From: Mycolicibacterium sphagni
GTDB taxonomy: Bacteria > Actinomycetota > Actinomycetes > Mycobacteriales > Mycobacteriaceae
Assembly: GCF_002250655.1 (NCBI RefSeq)
Contig: NZ_NOZR01000011.1
Coordinates: forward strand, 103,587-167,586
Direction of reading: 5' to 3'
DNA length: 64,000 bases
In this document: positions 56,938 through 63,922 of the stretch, one piece after another
How the letters are laid out: each line of letters opens with the position of its first letter
Numbering within the stretch: position 1 is the stretch's first letter
Program-made: the position numbers and the translations under genes
Notes under the pieces: model-generated
What the model was told of the DNA's origin: nothing
What the model saw: only the letters and a program-made list of their open reading frames with translations
The model's database searches: none

Positions 56938-57987
56938 GTGCTGCGGGTCATCCAGTGGGCTACCGGTTCGGTGGGCAAACATGCCGTGGCCGCGGTTCAC
57001 CGTCATCCCAACATGCAGGTGGTCGGGGCGCTGGTGTACAGCGACGCCAAGGCGGGCCGTGACGTCGGCGAGGTGTGCGGCATCGGGCCGATCGGCGTCA
57101 CCACCACTAAGGACCCCGAAGAGATCGTCGCCCTGGACGCCGACTGCGTGCTGTATATGCCGCAGGGCGAGATGAATCCGATGGGTGCGGTCGACGATAT
57201 CTGCCTGCTGCTGGCGTCGGGCAAGAACGTGATCTCGACGGCAGTCACGGCGCTGATCTATCCGGCGAGCATGGGCCAGCAGGTCGTGGATCGACTGAGC
57301 GAGGCGTGCGTCGAGGGAGAGACGTCCTTTCACGGCACGGGGATTGAGCCTGGATGGGCCGCTGAGGTTTTGCCGCTGACGATGTCGGGGTTGTTCGCGC
57401 GCATCGACTCGCTGCTCGTGCAGGAGTTGATGGACTACACGACCTACGACAGCGCTCCGATGTTGTTCGACATCATGGGATTCGGTAAACGGCCCGACGA
57501 GCCGGTGCCGATGGCCGATGCTTCCCTGGCCGGGGTGACGTTCCGTGCTCCGCTGATGCTGCTCGCCGAAGGGTTGGGGGCGACGGTCGATGACTTCGTC
57601 TATCACCGTGAGACGGCTGTTGCCGCTGAGTCTTTCGATATCACAGCTGGCCGGGTGGAGGCAGGAACCGTTGCGGCACAGCGCTTTGGCTATACGGCCG
57701 TGGTCGACGGGCGCCCCGCTATGACGGTGGAGCACATCACCCGGCTCGGCGATGAGCAGGCGCCGGAGTGGCCGACGGGGCGAGGGTGGAAGGTAACCGT
57801 TGAGGGGGAGCCGTCGATGGTGCTGGAATCCAAGATCGCCACCCACGGTGAGGACGAGACCGATCAGGGCTGTTTGGGCACGGCAATGCATGCGGTGCAC
57901 GCGATTTCGCCAGTCTGCTCGGCAGCGCCGGGGATCAGGACGTTCCTGGATCTGCCGATGATCACCGGACGGCACGTGCTGGGCTGA
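56938..57987 (+). CDS. NAD(P)-binding dihydrodipicolinate-reductase-like oxidoreductase
   Basis: This 349-aa protein has an N-terminal Rossmann motif VIQWATGSVGKHAVAAV, and ADCVLYMPQGEM and ASGKNVISTAVTALIYPA follow as in amino-acid dehydrogenase or DapB-like folds. Such proteins are frequent in mycobacteria; their substrate is unknown. The start is GTG 56938. The last 542 bases plus 18 bases after the stop are duplicated at 60841-61400, with Cys in place of Trp in the DQGCLGT segment of this copy. Confidence 0.85.
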   Translation: MLRVIQWATGSVGKHAVAAVHRHPNMQVVGALVYSDAKAGRDVGEVCGIGPIGVTTTKDPEEIVALDADCVLYMPQGEMNPMGAVDDICLLLASGKNVISTAVTALIYPASMGQQVVDRLSEACVEGETSFHGTGIEPGWAAEVLPLTMSGLFARIDSLLVQELMDYTTYDSAPMLFDIMGFGKRPDEPVPMADASLAGVTFRAPLMLLAEGLGATVDDFVYHRETAVAAESFDITAGRVEAGTVAAQRFGYTAVVDGRPAMTVEHITRLGDEQAPEWPTGRGWKVTVEGEPSMVLESKIATHGEDETDQGCLGTAMHAVHAISPVCSAAPGIRTFLDLPMITGRHVLG

Positions 57988-58005
57988 GGCGCTATTCGTC
58001 GTCTT
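57446..58005 (+). repeat. 560-bp direct repeat, copy 1
   Basis: This segment covers the C-terminal ~181 codons of the oxidoreductase and, on the minus strand, the last codons DDE-stop of a membrane-protein gene. It is matched by 60841-61400 at 559 of 560 bases by my reading; the one change is T57873 versus G61268. Bases diverge exactly outside both ends. Confidence 0.93.
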
Positions 58006-58256
58006 GGCCCGGGGCGAGAGCTGGTGGCCGGTCGCGACGGACGGACGGAGGCACCGTACACGCGACCATTGATCTTGATGAAATTGGTCCAACGGCCGGC
58101 GATGGCGACCAGCGCCAGCGCCAGCATGACCGACGCAAATAGTCCGGTAAGCCACTCGGGCCATTGCGATAAGAACACTGACACAACTGCGACTGCGCAG
58201 CAGGCCCACCACACTCGCCGTTCGATCGAGTCGGGGGACAGCTGGAGCGAAGTCAC
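57992..58256 (-). CDS. Small membrane protein B, frame damaged at 3' end
   Basis: The start at ATG 58256 overlaps the stop of the upstream membrane-protein gene as ATGA. Two TM helices (RVWWACCAVAVVSVFLSQW and GLFASVMLALALVAIAGRW) lead to TNFIKINGRVYGA, a motif also found in its two neighbours. In the start frame translation then runs antisense through the 560-bp repeat to a stop at 57864. A -1/+1 shift in the Pro/Arg-rich tail would instead end at DDE-stop (57992), the ending that the repeat also gives to the second locus. Candidate immunity protein; the tail is probably frameshifted. Confidence 0.55.
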
Positions 58257-58582
58257 TGCTCTGAATCTGGGCGGCGGTCGGAGGGCGTCGCAGCGATGAT
58301 GCGGTCACCAAACTTGATGTAGTTGGTGCGGAAGAATGCCCAAACGATTGCAACCAGCACAAGGACTGCGTAGGTAGCGAATGCTAGTCCGATGCCCCTA
58401 GGCACTAGTGAGATCGAGCCGACGGCACCGCCGATCAACCAAGTACCCCAGTAAAAGCGCCGTTCCCACCTGGGTTCCCGAGCCACCATCGTCGCGACCA
58501 AGCCGCCGATCATCATGGCACTGCCGACCCCGAGTAAAGCCGCAGACCAGGTGTGGAGCCCCGTGTCAGTTGCCAAATGCAC
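58253..58582 (-). CDS. Small membrane protein A, candidate immunity protein
   Basis: This 109-aa protein from GTG 58582 (GGAGG 11 bases upstream) overlaps the large upstream gene by 17 bases and the next gene by 4. Four hydrophobic stretches are visible (ALLGVGSAMMIGGLVATMV, WGTWLIGGAVGSISLV, GLAFATYAVLVLVAIVWAF), then FRTNYIKFGDRIIAAT, the shared motif. It is paralogous to the N-terminal half of the protein at 61729-62433 and to protein B. Not recognised as a named family. Its overlap with a toxin-like gene suggests that it protects the producer. Confidence 0.7.
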   Translation of the reverse strand: MHLATDTGLHTWSAALLGVGSAMMIGGLVATMVAREPRWERRFYWGTWLIGGAVGSISLVPRGIGLAFATYAVLVLVAIVWAFFRTNYIKFGDRIIAATPSDRRPDSEQ

Positions 58583-60077
58583 TATCAAATAGTCCTCCCA
58601 CCTTCTTGCCGGCCCACTCGCCCCCCGCCGCGGCCCCAACGCTGGCAAGTACCGCAGCCATGAAGGTTCCTTCCGGCCCCACCACGGACCCGGCGGCGAC
58701 CGTTGCGACCCATGCTCCGAACGCGCCGCCGCCGGCGCCGCCGGCGAACCCACCGAGTGCTTCACCGGGCTTAGCGCCGTGAGCTAGATCGTTCAGCGTC
58801 AGCACGCCATCGATTACTGTGCCCGCTGTACCGAGATGCTTGCCAACTCTGAGCAGTACGCCGGCATCTTCGGCCGTAAGAACGTCGGGTACGTAGTGGC
58901 GACCGTCAGAGGCGCCGTCAGCCATACCCTTGATACCGGCACCGGCCCCAGCGAGGAGCCCCGAATCGTGCTTGATCAAATCTGACCAAGGGACACCTCC
59001 GGCGACTTCGCTTACCGTATGGTCAGCGCCTTGGCGCGACATTCCCTGGCTGACTAGTGCATCGACGGCTCGCTTGACAGTCGTTGAGCGCGCGAATTGT
59101 TCACCATCGTCGAGCTGCTGGGTCGCTTGATCGACCGTCATTGGCGGCAGGCCGTACAGCCCCTGTTCCAGTTGCCGTTGTAGGTCGAGCCTGCCCCGCG
59201 CACGTGTACGCGCATCACCGCCAAGAATGGGATCTTTGGGGAGCGGTCCCACGAAGTTCGCCATCCGGAAATCGTCGAGGCGCTCGCCGGCCAAGCGTCG
59301 AGCTTCGGGATCTGCGGCGGGATTTGTCGCGCTGGCGAAATCGCGCAAACGTGCTGAGGCATCGGCCTTCTCCGGAGTCATCGGGCCGCCGCTGTTGACC
59401 AGAGCCTCGTCCTTGGCCCGTTGGTTGGTGTCGTAATAGTGGGTGGACCCTCGTCCTCGCTGCTCTGGCCCTAGTTCGCCGTCGACGTCCTCGATCGGTG
59501 CCGGGTCGTAGCCGTGTTCGGCTCGCAGGTCCGTCAACGATGCTTGCAGCTTGGCTCCGTAATCGTCACGCAGCGCCTCGACCTGACGCAGCACTCCGGA
59601 CGTCACCGAAATCGCATTGTCTTCCAAGGCCGAGGTGTCCTGGTCGTGCGCGAGCGCCTGGTCGATCAATGCGTCGATGTAATGCAACTCAGCGTTGAGG
59701 TTCTCCACCTGCATCCCGGAAAAACGGTGTATCTCAGCAAGATTAGCGGCAGTCGTCGACAGGTCTACGCCGATCGCAGGCAGCTGTTCACGCTGGACCA
59801 TCAACCGCGTGGTCGCGCGCTGAACCTCGGCGCTGTCGTTGATGGGATGCTCGCCGTTCTCCCGATTCCACGACGCGCGGAAGCGGGCCTGCGCCTGTTC
59901 GAACTCCGCGTACGTCTCGGCTGTGCAAGCGCCGGCGTTATAGAACGCGCGGCCTAGATCGGAGATTGCGCCAGGATCTCCGCTCTGCACCGTCGCGTCG
60001 ACCTGCCACGGATCGCCCCCGGCCTCACCGATGAGCGCGCCGATGCTGATATGGGTCAGGCTCGGGTATTCGGTCAT
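58566..60077 (-). CDS. Large toxin-like protein with glycine-zipper C-terminus, copy 1
   Basis: This 503-aa protein starts at ATG 60077, overlapping the DUF2563-like stop as ATGA. The N-terminal half is helical and shared with the protein at 62423: THISIGALIGEAGGDPWQVD, RASWNRENGEHPINDSAEVQ, and GPMTPEKADASARLRDFA later. RefSeq calls similar mycobacterial proteins TPR-repeat-region proteins as I recall. Residues ~412-503 are Gly/Ala-rich and hydrophobic (GGFAGGAGGGAFGAWVATVA, FMAAVLASVGAAAGGEW), able to form a helical hairpin. No signal peptide. A membrane-acting effector is my inference, not proven. Confidence 0.75.
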   Translation of the reverse strand: MTEYPSLTHISIGALIGEAGGDPWQVDATVQSGDPGAISDLGRAFYNAGACTAETYAEFEQAQARFRASWNRENGEHPINDSAEVQRATTRLMVQREQLPAIGVDLSTTAANLAEIHRFSGMQVENLNAELHYIDALIDQALAHDQDTSALEDNAISVTSGVLRQVEALRDDYGAKLQASLTDLRAEHGYDPAPIEDVDGELGPEQRGRGSTHYYDTNQRAKDEALVNSGGPMTPEKADASARLRDFASATNPAADPEARRLAGERLDDFRMANFVGPLPKDPILGGDARTRARGRLDLQRQLEQGLYGLPPMTVDQATQQLDDGEQFARSTTVKRAVDALVSQGMSRQGADHTVSEVAGGVPWSDLIKHDSGLLAGAGAGIKGMADGASDGRHYVPDVLTAEDAGVLLRVGKHLGTAGTVIDGVLTLNDLAHGAKPGEALGGFAGGAGGGAFGAWVATVAAGSVVGPEGTFMAAVLASVGAAAGGEWAGKKVGGLFDSAFGN

Positions 60078-60373
60078 AGCACCGAACGCAAGGCCTCGGC
60101 GTTGCGCTCCTCCATCTCGACGAACACCGAGGCAGTCTTGTGGCCTTTGTCGCCCAGCACCCCGAGGTGAGTTTCGTGCTCGCGCAGCCGCTGAATGTGA
60201 TTGCTGTGCGCCTCAGCCAGAGCGCCGTGAAACGACTCCGCCGGCGGGAAATCCCCGAAGATGCTGGTGCCGATGCTCGCACGTGACAGCTGGTCAGCGC
60301 CCTCCATGGCAAGGGTCGCCGCGTTGTAAGACCGGTTTGCGCCGGAGCGCATCTCAGTGACGTCGACCTGCAC
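60074..60373 (-). CDS. DUF2563-like small helical protein
   Basis: This 99-aa protein resembles the mycobacterial DUF2563 family: GANRSYNAATLAMEGADQLS, SIFGDFPPAESFHGALAEAH, then KGHKTASVFVEMEERN. It has WXG100 size and a helix-loop-helix layout but no WxG motif. The stop overlaps the large downstream gene as ATGA. In related loci a small helical protein precedes a large secreted one, so it may be a secretion partner. The 60374-60443 gap holds the likely promoter. Confidence 0.75.
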   Translation of the reverse strand: MQVDVTEMRSGANRSYNAATLAMEGADQLSRASIGTSIFGDFPPAESFHGALAEAHSNHIQRLREHETHLGVLGDKGHKTASVFVEMEERNAEALRSVL

Positions 60374-60443
60374 CGCACACCCCCTGGCATGTTAGCTGTT
60401 AGCACGAGGGTACTACGGTTCGTCTGCTGGTCAACTCACCCGA

Positions 60444-60840
60444 TCAGCCCAGCATGCGGTGCAAAAACGAGTAGCTCAGCGCCGACTTGAAGGCGGTCTG
60501 CGCATTGTCCGCCGCCCCGGCGTGCCCGCCCTCGATGTTCTCGTAGTACCAGACCGGGTGGCCGGCTTCTTCGAGCGCAGCCGTCATCTTGCGGGCATGC
60601 CCCGGATGCACCCGGTCATCACGCGTAGAGGTTGTGATCAGCACTGGAGGATAGCGTCGAGCGGCCGAAATATTTTGATACGGCGAGTATTCGGAGATGA
60701 ATGCCCAGTCGTCGGGATTCTCCGGGTCGCCGTACTCGGCCACCCATGATGCCCCGGCAAGCAACAGGTGGAAGCGCTTCATGTCCAGCAGCGGTACCTG
60801 ACACACCAACGCGCCGAACAACTCTGGGCACTTGGCCCAA
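60444..60840 (-). pseudogene. Prolyl oligopeptidase C-terminal fragment
   Basis: The last ~131 residues of an S9A serine peptidase remain: CPELFGALVCQVPLLDMKRF, PPVLITTSTRDDRVHPGHAR with the catalytic Asp, and YYENIEGGHAGAADN with the catalytic His. The catalytic Ser motif and the beta-propeller are missing because the frame is cut exactly at 60841, where the 560-bp repeat begins; the frame continues antisense into it but that is not homologous. Inactive as it stands. Confidence 0.88.
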
Positions 60841-61383
60841 ACGACAGCGCTCCGATGTTGTTCGACATCATGGGATTCGGTAAACGGCCCGACGAGCCGG
60901 TGCCGATGGCCGATGCTTCCCTGGCCGGGGTGACGTTCCGTGCTCCGCTGATGCTGCTCGCCGAAGGGTTGGGGGCGACGGTCGATGACTTCGTCTATCA
61001 CCGTGAGACGGCTGTTGCCGCTGAGTCTTTCGATATCACAGCTGGCCGGGTGGAGGCAGGAACCGTTGCGGCACAGCGCTTTGGCTATACGGCCGTGGTC
61101 GACGGGCGCCCCGCTATGACGGTGGAGCACATCACCCGGCTCGGCGATGAGCAGGCGCCGGAGTGGCCGACGGGGCGAGGGTGGAAGGTAACCGTTGAGG
61201 GGGAGCCGTCGATGGTGCTGGAATCCAAGATCGCCACCCACGGTGAGGACGAGACCGATCAGGGCTGGTTGGGCACGGCAATGCATGCGGTGCACGCGAT
61301 TTCGCCAGTCTGCTCGGCAGCGCCGGGGATCAGGACGTTCCTGGATCTGCCGATGATCACCGGACGGCACGTGCTGGGCTGAG
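60841..61383 (+). pseudogene. Oxidoreductase C-terminal fragment (duplicate)
   Basis: This stretch is the duplicated 3' end of the oxidoreductase gene, encoding ~180 C-terminal residues ending GRHVLG. It lacks the Rossmann N-terminal domain. The reading frame is open and could start upstream at 60768 inside the peptidase remnant, but no function is expected. It carries Trp where copy 1 has Cys (DQGWLGT). Confidence 0.85.
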
Positions 61384-61400
61384 GCGCTATTCGTCGTCTT
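60841..61400 (+). repeat. 560-bp direct repeat, copy 2
   Basis: Second copy of 57446-58005. It begins at the cut edge of the prolyl oligopeptidase remnant and ends inside the DDE-stop end of a decayed membrane-protein gene. The two copies are 3395 bases apart in the same orientation, so recombination between them could delete the intervening block. Confidence 0.93.
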
Positions 61401-61725
61401 CGTGAGCGTAGTGCCGTGCGACAGGGCCGCGTAGTCCGTACCCCATGGGCCGGATCGTTCCGATTCGGTACCCGATGAGACAGAGCACAGGCGGCAGAAG
61501 CGCCATCGAAATCGACAGTGCCGCTGCGATAGTCGCTTGTACCTTCTGGCCCCGCGTCTTCGGAGGCAACCGTGGCCGGGCGAGGCCCAGCTAGATCAGG
61601 GCACCCCTGAGCAGCGGCCGAACCAGCAAAGCCAACGCTCGACTTGGAGGTCCTGAACGAACACGGTGCCCAGCCAAGCGGCGATGAGTATTGCGCCATC
61701 GACGAGGAGTAGCCCTTGGGATCAG
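61387..61725 (-). pseudogene. Decayed membrane-protein gene (candidate immunity family)
   Basis: The remnant reads in pieces: LLLVDGAILIAAWLGTVF in one frame, a stop near 61594, then LARPRLPPKTRGQKVQATIA and ALLPPVLCLIGYRIGT in another, ending HEDDE-stop inside the repeat. The second part aligns with the C-terminal half of the neighbouring 234-aa protein (ARGRHIAFSIVVLSSIPTLL). A frameshift and a stop separate the parts, so it is a pseudogene. Confidence 0.65.
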
Positions 61726-61728
61726 GTC

Positions 61729-62433
61729 TCAGGCGTCACGGTCGATAAAGGGCCGTTCTGCAACGTCGTCGTCGGGCAACGTCGGACTGGTCATGAAGTA
61801 AGCCAGGACGTACACCAGTAGTGGCCAAAGGAGCGTCGGAATCGACGACAGAACCACGATCGAAAACGCAATGTGGCGCCCCCGTGCGATGGGGTAGCCG
61901 TCCTTTCGGTCGAGATGGCCAACCGCGGCGAGGGGTGCAGCAAGTAGAGCTCCGCCCATGATGCCAACGGGCACCAACCAGCCGATGGATAATGCGAAGC
62001 CGCCCGTGGCCAAGCCGAGCCCGGCAAGCGTCCACCACATGCTTGAAGCTGTCACACGTTCCACGTAACTGTCTGATGGTGGAGGTGGCACATCGGGGTC
62101 TTCCCGAGCGTCGCTGATCCAGAAAGTCCACACACGGCCACCGAGTTTGATAAAGGGCGTGAAGTAGAAGGCATAAAGGGCCGCCGCAAGGACGCATGCC
62201 GACGCGGTAAGCGCGGAGATGGTGACGCCGCGGTCAGAAACATAGAACGCAAAGAGAATTGCTGCGCCGCACCACCCGCTCCAAAATACCCAACGCTTGT
62301 GTCTTGTGCTCAATGGCAAGGCGACCGCCGCGACGCCCACAGCGCCGGCGAACAATCCGGCGGCGAATACAGCGTGTGAACGCAACGGCGAAGTAGTTGA
62401 CGTCAGCAGGACGTCGGCGAGGTTACTCATCAA
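61729..62433 (-). CDS. Membrane protein C, candidate immunity protein
   Basis: This 234-aa polytopic protein overlaps the large upstream gene by 11 bases. The N-terminal half has three to four TM helices and ends YFTPFIKLGGRVWTFW, the motif shared with proteins A and B; the region RHKRWVFWSGWCGAA aligns with PRWERRFYWGTWLIG of protein A. A Pro/Asp linker follows, then three to four more TM helices. Not recognised as a named family. The start is near 62433. Confidence 0.7.
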   Translation of the reverse strand: MMSNLADVLLTSTTSPLRSHAVFAAGLFAGAVGVAAVALPLSTRHKRWVFWSGWCGAAILFAFYVSDRGVTISALTASACVLAAALYAFYFTPFIKLGGRVWTFWISDAREDPDVPPPPSDSYVERVTASSMWWTLAGLGLATGGFALSIGWLVPVGIMGGALLAAPLAAVGHLDRKDGYPIARGRHIAFSIVVLSSIPTLLWPLLVYVLAYFMTSPTLPDDDVAERPFIDRDA

Positions 62434-63907
62434 ATAGCTTCCTGCCTGCTAGGCGACCACCCCACTCTCCTCCGGCCCCACCCACTAAGCCGCCGACCAT
62501 CGTGCCCACGAACGCTCCTCCCGGACCAAGTTCCAAACCGCCGAGAAAACCCAAAGCTGCGCCGCCGAGTGCGCCCCCACCAAGACTGCCGCCAAGGCCG
62601 CCGAGCGTCGCGCCTGCCGGCGCACCGATGGAGAGGGCCTCGACCGCCAGCCCGACTTCAAGCAATGATCCGGCACCCTTCACCGTCTTTCCGATGGTTC
62701 CGAGAGTCTTGATCGTTTCCGGATTGAATCCGTCGAGTGCGTGCCGGCCCACGGGGGCTCGCCCGTCTATGTCTGCTGCGGCACCACCAGTGACTTCGGC
62801 ATATTGTGAAAGATCTTTCAGCGTCAAACCCGACGTCATCGCATCAACCAAACTTTTTGCTTTGGGAGCTGACATGCCCGCATCTTCGAGCGCTTTCTGC
62901 GTCGCGTTCATCGCGTTCAGTCGTGCGTGCGCCTCTTGCTCGTCCATCCAACGTGTTGCTTCGTCCGGGGTCATCGGCGGCATCCACGGTTGACCCTGTT
63001 CGAGTTGCTTCTGCCATTCACGGCGGACGAGGGCGCGCCTGGACGGCGGAACGCCCAAGATGGGATCTGTCTTCCACGGCCCGGGGTGCGTGGTCTTCGC
63101 AAAGTCGTCCAACCGCTCGCCAGCCAGCCGGACCGAATCGGGGCTCGATCCTGGGTTCGTTACTGTCGCGTAATCGCGCAAACGCGCTGCAGCTTCTGCT
63201 TTTTCGGGAGTCATCGGGCCAGCGGAATCGACAAGCGCCTGGTCGGTGGCGCGCTGGCTCGCGCTGTAGGCGGCCGCGGTGGATTGGGCATCGTCCGAGG
63301 CGTCCATCCCGTTGCCGTCAACCGGATCAATGACGTCCGGGGTGTAGCCCTCGGCCTCCATCTCCGTCATCGCACGAGTCATCTCGGCGGCGTACGACTC
63401 GCGGGTTGATTCAATTTGCGCGAGGGCTTCTCTGGTATCGAGAATCGCGATATTTTCGAGTGGCTCGATGTCGGCTTCAGTCAGTTCGACACCTTGGCGC
63501 AAGGTCCGGTCTATCGCGTCGTCGATCTCGTTAAGGCTTGAGTCGAGTGATTCAATTGCGTTGTGGGAAGCGCGTTGTGCCTCGGTGAGCGACGCGGCAA
63601 TTTTTTCGAGGTCCACCCCGATCTTGGTTAGCTGTTGCTTGTCCAAGTTAAGTGACACGGCCGCACTTTGGACCTCGACCGAGTCATTGATCGGGTGGCT
63701 ACCGTTCTCGCGGTTCCATGATGCTTGGAATCGGCTGCGTGCGTCGGCGAAAGCTTCTGACGTATCCGTCATACAAATCCCGGCGTCATAGAATGCTTTT
63801 GCGATATCAGCTATCTGCTTCGGTTCTCCACTCTCGATAGTGGAATCAGTTCGCCAGGGGTCGCCACCAGCGCCCGCGACCAGAGCGCAGATGCTGATAT
63901 GCCTCAA
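62423..63907 (-). CDS. Large toxin-like protein with glycine-zipper C-terminus, copy 2 (start disrupted)
   Basis: This 494-aa paralogue of 58566-60077 shares HISICALVAGAGGDPW, QASWNRENGSHPINDSVEVQ and GPMTPEKAEAAARLRDYATV, and has a C-terminal hydrophobic domain GGSLGGGALGGAALGFLGGL. Homology to copy 1 begins at its third codon (GAG TAC CCA AGC), but the ATG and one following codon are replaced by unrelated DNA. The only initiator is TTG 63907, seven codons into the alignment. Its DUF2563-like partner is absent. It may be silent or weakly expressed. Confidence 0.7.
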   Translation of the reverse strand: MRHISICALVAGAGGDPWRTDSTIESGEPKQIADIAKAFYDAGICMTDTSEAFADARSRFQASWNRENGSHPINDSVEVQSAAVSLNLDKQQLTKIGVDLEKIAASLTEAQRASHNAIESLDSSLNEIDDAIDRTLRQGVELTEADIEPLENIAILDTREALAQIESTRESYAAEMTRAMTEMEAEGYTPDVIDPVDGNGMDASDDAQSTAAAYSASQRATDQALVDSAGPMTPEKAEAAARLRDYATVTNPGSSPDSVRLAGERLDDFAKTTHPGPWKTDPILGVPPSRRALVRREWQKQLEQGQPWMPPMTPDEATRWMDEQEAHARLNAMNATQKALEDAGMSAPKAKSLVDAMTSGLTLKDLSQYAEVTGGAAADIDGRAPVGRHALDGFNPETIKTLGTIGKTVKGAGSLLEVGLAVEALSIGAPAGATLGGLGGSLGGGALGGAALGFLGGLELGPGGAFVGTMVGGLVGGAGGEWGGRLAGRKLFDE

Positions 63908-63922
63908 GCTTGGGTACTCGGC

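Noticed and set aside
56908..58362. 484-aa minus-strand open frame opposite the oxidoreductase
   Set aside because: It is antisense to the Rossmann-fold gene; only 57992-58256 in another frame shows membrane-protein likeness.
60444..61370. 308-aa frame that seems to fuse the peptidase to extra N-terminal residues
   Set aside because: Upstream of 60840 the residues are antisense to the duplicated oxidoreductase, so this is a chance read-through at the junction.
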